Source: an uncultured Moraxellaceae bacterium (GTDB taxonomy: Bacteria; Pseudomonadota; Gammaproteobacteria; Pseudomonadales; Moraxellaceae). Taken from it: DNA of 6,633 nucleotides. Below, piece by piece: positions 1 through 6,307 of the stretch. Numbering within the stretch: position 1 is the first letter of the stretch; each line of letters begins with the position of its first letter. The translations under genes and the position numbers were made by a program. The notes below the pieces were generated by a model. It had not been told where the DNA came from, searched no databases, and saw nothing but the letters and a program-made list of their open reading frames with translations. The stretch covers positions 1-6,633 of the forward strand of contig CALEYY010000250.1 in assembly GCA_937928295.1 (NCBI GenBank), in the 5' to 3' direction.

Positions 1-3000
1 GCCATGGGCACAAAACCCAGTGATGCAACCAGTGCGGTCATCAATACTGGACGGAGACGCGAGAGCGAGCCTTCCTGCACCGCCTGTGTGAGCGCCATAC
101 CGTTAGCACGCAGCTGATTGATGCGGCTGACCATGACCAAACCATTGAGCACCGCCACGCCAGACAACGCGATGAAGCCAATGGCTGCTGTGATCGAAAA
201 CGGAATGCTGCATATCCACAGCGCGAGAATGCCACCTGTCAATGCCAGCGGCACAGCGCTGAACACCAACAAGGCCTGCCGTACCGTGCCCAGCGCCATG
301 AATAGCAGCATCAGAATCAAGGCGAAACAGGCTGGCACGACAATCATGAGGCGAGACTTGGCCGCCTGCAGATTCTCGAACTGCCCACCCCAGACCAGCC
401 AACTGCCAGCAGGTAGCTTGACCTGCTCATTAATGCGCAGCTGCGCTTCCTCAACAAATGAGGCCAAATCCCGGCCACGGACATTGGTCTGCACCACGAC
501 ACGACGCTTGCCATTCTCGCGGCTGACCTGATTAAGGCCATCGCGCAAGGTCAGGGAAGCGATGCTGCCCAGCGTCACAAAGCCCTGATCCGACTGTGCA
601 TCGGTTACGGAGATCGGCAAAGTTCGCAACAGATCCAAATCCGTGCGTACTTCCTCGGGCAAGCGCACCACCACATCAAAGCGACGGTCGCCCTCAAAGA
701 TCTCCCCCGCCTGACGACCACCAATGGCAGCCGCCACCGTGTCCTGCACATCGGCCATGCGCAAGCCGAAGCGCGCTAGGGCATCACGATCAAAACTGAT
801 GTCGAGCAATGTCTGTCCTTCGACCTGCTCCACCTTGATCTCGCTGGCCCCCTCTACACCGCGCAGGGTCTGCGCGATTTGGTTGGCCGTCAACAGCATG
901 GTGTTGAAGTCATCCCCAAATACCTTGACGGCGACATCAGCGCGTACACCCGACAGCAGCTCGTTAAAGCGCATCTGAATCGGCTGAGTGAACTCGTAGT
1001 TGTTGCCGGGCAGCTTGCTGACCGCTTGCTCGATGCGTTCGATCAACTCAGCCTTGGTCTGACTCGAGTCCGGCCATTCCTCGCGTGGTTTAAGGATGAT
1101 GAAAGTGTCTGATGCACTCGGCGGCATCGGGTCGGCGGCCATTTCGGCGGTACCGGTCTTGGAGAAGACATAGGCCACTTCTTTGAACTGCGCGACGGTG
1201 CGTTCGACCTGCAGCTGCATGCTGCTGGACTGCTTGATGCCCGTGCTGGGAATGCGTAGCGCATGCATGGCGACATCTTTTTCATCCAGCGTCGGCACGA
1301 ACTCCTGCCCCAACTGAGTGAAGATCACCACGGCGACGGCAAAAGCACCCAGCGCCATGCCCATCGCCTTTTTATGCTCACGCATCGCCCAGCTCAAGGC
1401 CGGCACATACAGCGCATGAGCCTTGGCGAGAAATCGATTCTCCTTTTCCTCGATGGAGCCGGTGAAGAAGATGCCGACGAGTGCCGGGATCAGCGTCAGT
1501 GACAACACGAAGGCGGCAACTAGCGCCATGATCACCGTCGCGGCCATGGGGTGGAACATCTTCCCTTCGACACCCTCCAGCGCCAGGATGGGCAGATACA
1601 CCGTGATGATGATGGCCTGACCAAAGACCGAAGGCTGCACCATCTCACGAGTGGCATGCAGTACTTCTGACAGTCGTTCCTCCAGGCTCAACAGCCGGCC
1701 GAGATGATGCTGCCGCGCCGCCAGACGACTCAGACAGTTTTCGACGATGATGACCGCGCCATCGACGATAAGGCCGAAGTCCAATGCGCCCAGACTCATC
1801 AGGTTGCCGCTGATACCGGCCTTGACCATGCCCGTGCTCATCAGCAATACGGTGAGCGGGATGACTGCCGCTGTGATCAAGGCTGCGCGGATGTTGCCGA
1901 GCATCAGGAAGAGCACGACGATCACCAGCAATGCGCCCTCGCTGAGGTTCTTGACCACCGTCGCCACAGTCGCATTGACCAGCTTGCTGCGATTGAGCAC
2001 CGTCTGTGCTTCAACATCCGGCGGCAGACTGCGTCGTATCTCGATCATCTTGTCATCGACAGTGACTGCGACCGTGCGCGAGTTCTCGCCGATACGCATC
2101 AATGCCGTACCGACCACCACCTCGTGGCCATTTTCGCTGGCCGAACCGGTGCGTAGCTCTTCGCCGATCTCGACCTTGGCCAGGTCACGCACATAGATCG
2201 GTGTATTGCCTCGTGTCGCTACTACCGTGGCGGCAATGTCTTCCATTCGCTTCAAGCGACCATCGGCGCGCACGAGATAAGCCTCGCCACGCTGCTCGAC
2301 GAATCCACCACCACGACTCTGATTGGCCTTTTCCAAGGCCTCGACCAGATCGGTGACGGACAGGTTGTACTCCCTCAGCCGCAGCGGATCGGGTTGGATG
2401 TGATACTGCTTTTCGTAGCCACCGATGCTGTCGATGCCGGCCACACCCGGCAAGCCTTTGAGTTGGGGCCGAATGATCCAGTCCTGCACCGTGCGCAGAT
2501 AAGCGGCCTGCGCTACCGGAGTACGCAGGTATTCGCCCTCGGGGGTGAGGTAGCTGCCATCACTTTGCCAGCCGGGTTGCCCATTGCTGATTTTGGCTCC
2601 CTGACCACTCGGGTGAGCGAACTTCACCGCCCACATGTAGACCTCGCCCAGACCCGTCGAAATCGCCCCCATGCGTGGCGACGCCTCCGGTGGCAACACA
2701 TCCTTGGCCTCGTTCAGGCGCTCCGTGACCTGGTTGCGGGCGAAGTAGATGTCCACATCGTCACGGAAAATTGCCGTCACCTGCGAGAAGCCATTGCGCG
2801 ACAGCGAGCGCGTGGATTCCAATCCGGATATCCCGGCTAATGCGCTTTCAATCGGAAAAGTAACCTGCTTTTCGATGTCCTCGGGTGACAAGCCGGCCAG
2901 CTCGGTATTGATCTGCACCTGGTTGTTGGTGATGTCCGGCACGGCGTCGATGGGCAGTTTCTGCAGGGAAAAAATCCCGAAGGCAGCCAGCATCAAGACC

Positions 3001-3056
3001 ATCACCAGTACGAGATAACGATGCGAAAGGGAGAAGCCAATGGCGCGATCAAACAT
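1..3056 (-). CDS. czcA: CzcA-type heavy-metal efflux RND permease (3' end cut by window edge)
   Basis: This is the inner-membrane, proton-driven pump of a tripartite heavy-metal export system. The frame is open from ATG at 3056 to the left edge: 1018 codons with no stop, and the C-terminal 30-45 residues are missing given a usual family length of about 1050. It starts MFDRAIGFSLSHRYLVLVMV, with a first membrane helix at about residues 13-32, followed by the family segment KLPIDAVPDITNNQVQINT. The transmembrane helix 4 motif DFGLIVDGAVIIVEN (residues 426-440, acidic D426, D432, E439) is the HME-RND proton-relay signature of divalent-cation pumps. Porter-domain motifs GTAEMAADPMPP and QPIQMRFNELLSGVRADVAVKVFGDD follow. 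The last helices include GFIALSGVAVLNGLVM and RLRPVLMTALVASLGFVPM at the edge. A 30-40 residue Gly/Trp-rich insertion (about 145-180) matches one common CzcA subtype. The start is supported by an AGGAG ribosome site. The exact metal (Zn, Co, Cd or Ni) cannot be settled from sequence; Cu/Ag is less likely. Confidence 0.96.
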   Translation of the reverse strand, partial: MFDRAIGFSLSHRYLVLVMVLMLAAFGIFSLQKLPIDAVPDITNNQVQINTELAGLSPEDIEKQVTFPIESALAGISGLESTRSLSRNGFSQVTAIFRDDVDIYFARNQVTERLNEAKDVLPPEASPRMGAISTGLGEVYMWAVKFAHPSGQGAKISNGQPGWQSDGSYLTPEGEYLRTPVAQAAYLRTVQDWIIRPQLKGLPGVAGIDSIGGYEKQYHIQPDPLRLREYNLSVTDLVEALEKANQSRGGGFVEQRGEAYLVRADGRLKRMEDIAATVVATRGNTPIYVRDLAKVEIGEELRTGSASENGHEVVVGTALMRIGENSRTVAVTVDDKMIEIRRSLPPDVEAQTVLNRSKLVNATVATVVKNLSEGALLVIVVLFLMLGNIRAALITAAVIPLTVLLMSTGMVKAGISGNLMSLGALDFGLIVDGAVIIVENCLSRLAARQHHLGRLLSLEERLSEVLHATREMVQPSVFGQAIIITVYLPILALEGVEGKMFHPMAATVIMALVAAFVLSLTLIPALVGIFFTGSIEEKENRFLAKAHALYVPALSWAMREHKKAMGMALGAFAVAVVIFTQLGQEFVPTLDEKDVAMHALRIPSTGIKQSSSMQLQVERTVAQFKEVAYVFSKTGTAEMAADPMPPSASDTFIILKPREEWPDSSQTKAELIERIEQAVSKLPGNNYEFTQPIQMRFNELLSGVRADVAVKVFGDDFNTMLLTANQIAQTLRGVEGASEIKVEQVEGQTLLDISFDRDALARFGLRMADVQDTVAAAIGGRQAGEIFEGDRRFDVVVRLPEEVRTDLDLLRTLPISVTDAQSDQGFVTLGSIASLTLRDGLNQVSRENGKRRVVVQTNVRGRDLASFVEEAQLRINEQVKLPAGSWLVWGGQFENLQAAKSRLMIVVPACFALILMLLFMALGTVRQALLVFSAVPLALTGGILALWICSIPFSITAAIGFIALSGVAVLNGLVMVSRINQLRANGMALTQAVQEGSLSRLRPVLMTALVASLGFVPM

Positions 3057-3060
3057 GGCT

Positions 3061-3068
3061 TCTCTCCT
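3061..3068 (-). promoter_or_regulatory. Ribosome binding site of czcA
   Basis: On the minus strand the sequence AGGAGAGA lies just upstream of the czcA ATG, with 7 bases between AGGAG and the start codon. It is the strongest Shine-Dalgarno sequence in the operon. It supports the start at 3056 and independent translation initiation of the pump across the 29-base gap after czcB. Confidence 0.85.
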
Positions 3069-3085
3069 GCGACAGGCGCAAACAA

Positions 3086-4306
3086 TCAATCTTCATGTTC
3101 GGCCTCTCCCTTCTTCAGATCAGCTTTAAGAACGAAGACATTGCCACTGGCATACCGTTCGCCAACCTTCAAACCACTGATCACCTCCTGCCGATCACCA
3201 CTGCGCCGACCGAGCACGACTGTGCGCGGCTCCAGACCATCCTTGTCAGCCACAAAGATGGTCGGCTGGTTCTCCAGCATCTGGATGGCGGATAGCGGCA
3301 CACTGAGTGTCTGAGAGACCGCGCCCGTCTGAATTTGCGCCTGCACGAACTGGCCCGAGCGCCACAGCCCTTGGCTGTTGTCGATCTGCACGCGCACAGA
3401 GCCGCTGCGACTAGCTTCATCGAGCTCAGGCTGTACGAAAATCACACGGCCCTGGCTGCTCATGCTGGCTTTGTCAGTCACAACGACCGTCTGGCCTTCA
3501 CGAATCTTGGGCAAGTCAGTGACCGGCACCGCCAGATCAATCCAGAGCGTCGAGAGATCCGCCAGCCGGAACAAAGGCTTGTCGGATGTCACGGCCTCGC
3601 CAAGGGTCAGGTCCTTGGACAGAACCGTGCCCGAGATCGGCGCACGCAAGGCATAGCTGGCTAGGCGTCCGCCCGGCTTCAGCGTCTTGGCATCCTGCTC
3701 ACTCATGCCCAGTGCCAGCAGGCTCTGCAGGGCACTTTGAGTTTCGATACGGGCATCGTTGAGCTCGCGACGGGCGGCGAGATAGTCCTGCTCGGCGCTG
3801 ATTTTCTTTTGCCAGAGACTCTCTTCACGGGCAAATGACGAATGCGCCATGATTTGCCGCTCCTTGGCAGCCAGATAGCGCGCCGCCACATCGGAGAGCT
3901 GAGGGCTTTCGATCACAGCCAGCACCGTACCGGCCTTGATCTGCGCACCAATCTGAATCGGGGCCGAACGCACCATCCCGGTAATCGGTGACAACACGCG
4001 AGCCTCGCGATCTGTGTTCAGCACCAGCTGCCCCGGCAGCGACAGGCCACTGGCAAAATTGCCAAGTGCGGCTGTCTCGATGCGCAGGCCATTGGCGATC
4101 AGCTGCTCGTCTGTCAGCTTGATAGCTTCGGCATGTCCTTCTTCTTCATGCTCCCCGGCATGTTTATCTGCAGCGGGTTTCGGAGACTCAGCGTGGCTTT
4201 CGTGATCATGTCGGGCGGGGCCAAACTCCATCAGCCCCCAAGTCATACCTGCACCTGCAGAGACTGCGATCAACAGCGGCAGTGCTTTCTTGATTGCGGT
4301 TTTCAT
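3086..4306 (-). CDS. czcB: CzcB-type RND efflux periplasmic adaptor (membrane fusion protein)
   Basis: This 406-residue periplasmic adaptor links the CzcA pump to the CzcC channel. Residues 1-6 are basic and 8-28 hydrophobic, giving an N-terminal anchor or signal without a lipobox. Next comes a His/acid-rich stretch (about 33-60, His at 33, 35, 38, 49, 53 and 58) suited to binding metal. The first half of the barrel-sandwich (lipoyl-like) domain is at about 100-140, with EARVLSPITGMVRS. An Ala/Glu/Arg-rich helical hairpin at about 140-205 would dock on the outer-membrane channel. The second barrel half has YALRAPISGTVLSKDLTLGE, followed by a beta-barrel with LSTLWIDLAVPVTDLPKIREG and a membrane-proximal domain to the C-terminus, which ends GEAEHED. 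The ATG overlaps the czcC stop in ATGA, indicating translational coupling; only a weak GGAA precedes it. It is shorter than the roughly 520-residue Cupriavidus CzcB and close to the size of many other family members. The adaptor identity is firm; the metal is inferred from context. Confidence 0.95.
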   Translation of the reverse strand: MKTAIKKALPLLIAVSAGAGMTWGLMEFGPARHDHESHAESPKPAADKHAGEHEEEGHAEAIKLTDEQLIANGLRIETAALGNFASGLSLPGQLVLNTDREARVLSPITGMVRSAPIQIGAQIKAGTVLAVIESPQLSDVAARYLAAKERQIMAHSSFAREESLWQKKISAEQDYLAARRELNDARIETQSALQSLLALGMSEQDAKTLKPGGRLASYALRAPISGTVLSKDLTLGEAVTSDKPLFRLADLSTLWIDLAVPVTDLPKIREGQTVVVTDKASMSSQGRVIFVQPELDEASRSGSVRVQIDNSQGLWRSGQFVQAQIQTGAVSQTLSVPLSAIQMLENQPTIFVADKDGLEPRTVVLGRRSGDRQEVISGLKVGERYASGNVFVLKADLKKGEAEHED

Positions 4307-5538
4307 GGTGTATTTCCAGAAAAAGTAGCGCGGCCCAGCAGCTCATCGAGCGCGGCCTCACTTTTGTGATAGGAGATGCGGGCGGCGAGATACACGCCCT
4401 GTGACTCGACCAGACTGCGCTGGGCATCCAGCAGATCGATCAGCGAGAACTTGCCCGCGCGGTAGCCTTCGCGTGTTGCCTCCAAGGCCTCGCTGGCAAT
4501 ACGCAGCACTTCATCCCGTAGTTGCAGCGCGTCCTGATAGCTGGCCTCGCGCTGCACCAGTAGCTGGTCACGCTGCCGTTGCCATTGCTGCTGTGCGAGG
4601 ATCAAGCTGGCTTCGGCAGCCGTCAGCTCGGCACGCGCACTGCGCAGAGCTCCTTGGTTGCGATCAAACAAGGGAATGGGCACGGAGATTCCGAGCAGAA
4701 CACTCTGCTCACGGGTGATGGCTTCGCGCTTCGTGCCCGCCGACAGTGTGAAGTCCGGCAACCGCTGACGCTCGGCCAGCGTCAGGGCAGCTCGTTCACG
4801 CTGAATACGCGCCTCCGCCTGCTTCAGGTAGGGACTCACACTGGCGAGGTCTGCCGGCTCGGACAACTGCTCAGGCAATACCAATATGTCCATCAGCTGC
4901 TCTTCAAGCCGGCTACTACCCCACAGGCTGGCTAGCTGCCGGCGCATCAATTGACTCTCCTGCATCGCCAAATTGACCGCACGACGAGCGCCTGCCAAGG
5001 CAACAGTGGCTCGTGATAACTCGATGGGTGACACCTTGCCGGCCGTCACCCTAGCCGCAACGGCATCGCGCAGTTGCTGCGCCAGAAGCAAGTTCCGTTC
5101 AGCCGCCGACTGCTTTTCAGCACTGGCCAAGGCATCGACATAGCTATCGCGGGTGAGACGAATAAGCCGCAGCCGCTCAGCTTGAGCCTCCAACGCGGTC
5201 AGGGTGCGCTCTTCGCTCGCGACAGAGGTTCGCGCACTGCGTTTGCCGGGCAATGAAAAGCGCTGGCTCAGGCTGTAGGTCGTTGTGGCACTGCTGGCCG
5301 AGCGATTGGTGTCGCCCGAAAAATCTTCCAACAGATAGTTCACTTCAGGATTGGGGAGTACGCCGGCTTGCGTGACGCGCCCGGCAGCGGCGTCTTGCAA
5401 CGCCGAACTGACCGCTATCTGTGGGTTCTTCTCAAGCACCCGGCGGGTGGCTTCCGACAGACTCAGGCTGTCGGCATGAAGCAGGCCAGCGCATAACGCG
5501 GCTAGGAGGGATACAAATACAACAAAAATACGAGACAT
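4303..5538 (-). CDS. czcC: CzcC-type outer-membrane efflux protein (TolC family)
   Basis: This is the outer-membrane factor of the czc complex, which trimerises into a channel from periplasm to outside. With the chosen ATG it has 411 residues. A signal peptide occupies 1-22 (MSRIFVVFVSLLAALCAGLLHA, cleavage probably before DS). Two outer-membrane efflux repeats follow. The first carries LPNPE (61-65) and SLSQRFSLPGKR (89-100); the second carries VPIPLFDRNQG (ending near 296) and GYRAGKFSLIDLLDAQRSL (358-376). These last two are hallmarks of CzcC-type channels. Long Ala/Glu/Gln/Arg-rich helices between them fit the periplasmic tunnel. An in-frame ATG at 5550 would add MGII, but nothing like a ribosome site precedes it, whereas GGGAA lies 5 bases before the ATG at 5538; the shorter form also gives the cleaner signal peptide. 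Its TGA overlaps the czcB ATG by 4 bases. No N-terminal lipobox is seen. Confidence 0.94.
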   Translation of the reverse strand: MSRIFVVFVSLLAALCAGLLHADSLSLSEATRRVLEKNPQIAVSSALQDAAAGRVTQAGVLPNPEVNYLLEDFSGDTNRSASSATTTYSLSQRFSLPGKRSARTSVASEERTLTALEAQAERLRLIRLTRDSYVDALASAEKQSAAERNLLLAQQLRDAVAARVTAGKVSPIELSRATVALAGARRAVNLAMQESQLMRRQLASLWGSSRLEEQLMDILVLPEQLSEPADLASVSPYLKQAEARIQRERAALTLAERQRLPDFTLSAGTKREAITREQSVLLGISVPIPLFDRNQGALRSARAELTAAEASLILAQQQWQRQRDQLLVQREASYQDALQLRDEVLRIASEALEATREGYRAGKFSLIDLLDAQRSLVESQGVYLAARISYHKSEAALDELLGRATFSGNTP

Positions 5539-5543
5539 GATGA

Positions 5544-5548
5544 TTCCC
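5544..5548 (-). promoter_or_regulatory. Ribosome binding site deciding the czcC start
   Basis: GGGAA on the minus strand lies 5 bases before the ATG at 5538. The alternative ATG at 5550 is preceded by a pyrimidine-rich stretch (TTCTTTCGTCTGC) with no Shine-Dalgarno match. This favours the downstream start for czcC. Confidence 0.55.
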
Positions 5549-5564
5549 ATGCAGACGAAAGAAT

Positions 5565-5580
5565 GCAGGCCAAGGCCTGC
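5565..5580 (-). repeat. Inverted repeat between the small leader gene and czcC
   Basis: The sequence GCAGGCC-AA-GGCCTGC has perfect 7-base arms around a 2-base centre. It sits in the 64-base gap between the stop of the 138-residue gene and the czcC start. With so short a centre, an RNA hairpin would have to open its innermost pairs. No T-run follows on the minus strand, so it is not a standard intrinsic terminator. It could be a protein-binding dyad, an RNA-processing or stability element that sets the ratio of the leader gene to czcCBA, or chance. Confidence 0.5.
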
Positions 5581-5602
5581 TTCCAGTGGTCAACAGGAAG
5601 CA

Positions 5603-6019
5603 TCAAATGAGCAGGTAGGCAGTTTCGCGAATGATGACGGAGAACGGTGTTATAGGTGGCCCGGTCGCATCCGGCTTCACCGCATGGTGCGCGGGAATAC
5701 TGGGTAGCAGCCAAGTCAGGGCCGGAATCAGGTGTGGCGTTTGTAGGTCTGCGAGTTGCAGCTTCGAGGGGACTGGCGAGTGATCGTCATGCCCATCTTG
5801 CGCTTGAAAATCAATGCACGCTTTGCCGGTGATTTGCTCAATGGCTTCAACAGCACACGGCTTGCCAGCCTGCTCCCAGACCACCCTGCCATCAGGCTCA
5901 AGGCAGATGGTGTCGGCAAGCGCAGCGCAGGCACCAAGCGACCAATGCAGCAGCATGATCACTATCAGGGGTAGTGACCAAAGACGCTGACGCTTGGCTT
6001 TCGATCTGGCTGTGAGCAT
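5603..6019 (-). CDS. Small exported Cys/His-containing protein, CzcI-like by position
   Basis: I do not recognise a characterised family with certainty. The 138-residue product starts with a strongly basic stretch (residues 5-12) and a hydrophobic segment (about 16-34), a typical export signal. Cleavage could be by signal peptidase I after ALA (before D36), or by signal peptidase II at C31, since LGAC resembles a lipobox. The mature part holds C39, C55 and C68, with DICL-like TICLEPDGRVVWE near the start and CIDFQAQDGHDDHS (68-81), a cluster of Cys, Asp and His able to bind metal. The C-terminal half is Pro- and hydrophobic-rich with H96, H111 and H112. It precedes czcC by 64 bases on the same strand, so it is probably the first gene of the operon. 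Small exported proteins in this place (CzcI-like) are known upstream of czcC in other proteobacteria. A metal-sensing or periplasmic-binding role is inference. The ribosome site is weak (AGAAG about 12 bases upstream). Confidence 0.8.
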   Translation of the reverse strand: MLTARSKAKRQRLWSLPLIVIMLLHWSLGACAALADTICLEPDGRVVWEQAGKPCAVEAIEQITGKACIDFQAQDGHDDHSPVPSKLQLADLQTPHLIPALTWLLPSIPAHHAVKPDATGPPITPFSVIIRETAYLLI

Positions 6020-6034
6020 GAGTTGTATAACTTC

Positions 6035-6046
6035 TAAACTAGTTTA
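6035..6046. promoter_or_regulatory. 12-base AT-rich palindrome, possible operator
   Basis: TAAACTAGTTTA is a perfect palindrome whose nearest edge lies 15 bases before the ATG of the small leader gene. Next to it, AGTTgtatAACT at 6021-6032 is a second, interrupted dyad with the same AGTT/AACT half-sites. A paired arrangement of this kind at the gene start could be a repressor operator, but no regulator gene is in the window and chance is possible in an AT-rich stretch. Confidence 0.35.
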
Positions 6047-6125
6047 AAGCTTAGCAGGCGACAGAAGATGTGTCACGCAACAGTTCTTTGGTAGCCTGTC
6101 GCAAAATGCTCTATGCCAAGTACAG

Positions 6126-6156
6126 ATTGTACAAACTCTGTGACAACCGTGATCAA
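6126..6156 (-). promoter_or_regulatory. Weak candidate promoter for the efflux operon
   Basis: On the minus strand TTGATC (6156-6151, 4 of 6 against TTGACA) is followed after 19 bases by TACAAT (6131-6126, 5 of 6 against TATAAT). The resulting leader would be roughly 100 bases. A 19-base spacer is longer than the sigma-70 optimum; such spacing occurs at MerR-family metal-responsive promoters, but I see no clear dyad in the spacer to support that. Read it as a candidate only. Confidence 0.25.
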
Positions 6157-6258
6157 TTGAGTTGGCAATCAGTCGCATCAATGCCGTGCTGCACGCCGAT
6201 GTTCACTCCTCACAGGAGATGATCAAGGCGACACACGAATAGCCCAACAGCACTAAAC

Positions 6259-6292
6259 GCAAAAGCCCCTGCACAAGGGCGAGGGCTTTTGC
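6259..6292 (-). terminator. Rho-independent terminator of the TonB receptor gene
   Basis: Perfect 10-base arms GCAAAAGCCC and GGGCTTTTGC flank a 14-base loop, starting 15 bases after the receptor stop codon. On the minus strand the stem ends in CTTTTGCGTTT, giving a U-rich tail. The arms carry A-runs and T-runs on both sides, so it could also stop transcription from the other direction. It separates the receptor from the efflux operon. Confidence 0.85.
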
Positions 6293-6307
6293 TCAACATC
6301 ACCGCTG

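Larger units (their letters stand above)
6020..6258. other. Non-coding leader between terminator and the efflux operon
   Basis: This 239-base stretch holds no convincing gene on either strand. It must carry the promoter of the minus-strand operon unless transcription enters from upstream. Visible elements are an AT-rich palindrome next to the first gene, a TTGTACAA palindrome at 6127-6134 overlapping a candidate -10 box, a small perfect hairpin CTCCT-CAC-AGGAG at 6206-6218, and three copies of GCGACA (6058-6063 and 6228-6233 on plus, 6097-6102 on minus). Confidence 0.6.

Noticed and set aside
1704..2196. Long plus-strand open frames of about 150 codons opposite czcA
   Set aside because: They are antisense to an unbroken, well-conserved RND permease frame and have compositions typical of shadow frames (His/Asp/Arg or Ser/Thr rich).
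2394..2840. A 148-codon plus-strand open frame opposite the start of czcA
   Set aside because: Shadow of the czcA reading frame; no domain recognised and no plus-strand ribosome site.
5539..5550. Upstream ATG at 5550 as the czcC start
   Set aside because: No Shine-Dalgarno before it; the ATG at 5538 has GGGAA at suitable spacing and gives a cleaner signal peptide. It cannot be fully excluded.
6206..6218. CTCCT-CAC-AGGAG hairpin in the leader as a terminator or riboswitch part
   Set aside because: Only 5 base pairs, no U-tail and no surrounding conserved riboswitch-like structure.
6106..6222. A 38-codon plus-strand ORF in the leader region (MLYAKYRLYKLCDNRD...)
   Set aside because: No ribosome binding site, no recognisable features, and it lies antisense to the probable promoter region; most likely chance.
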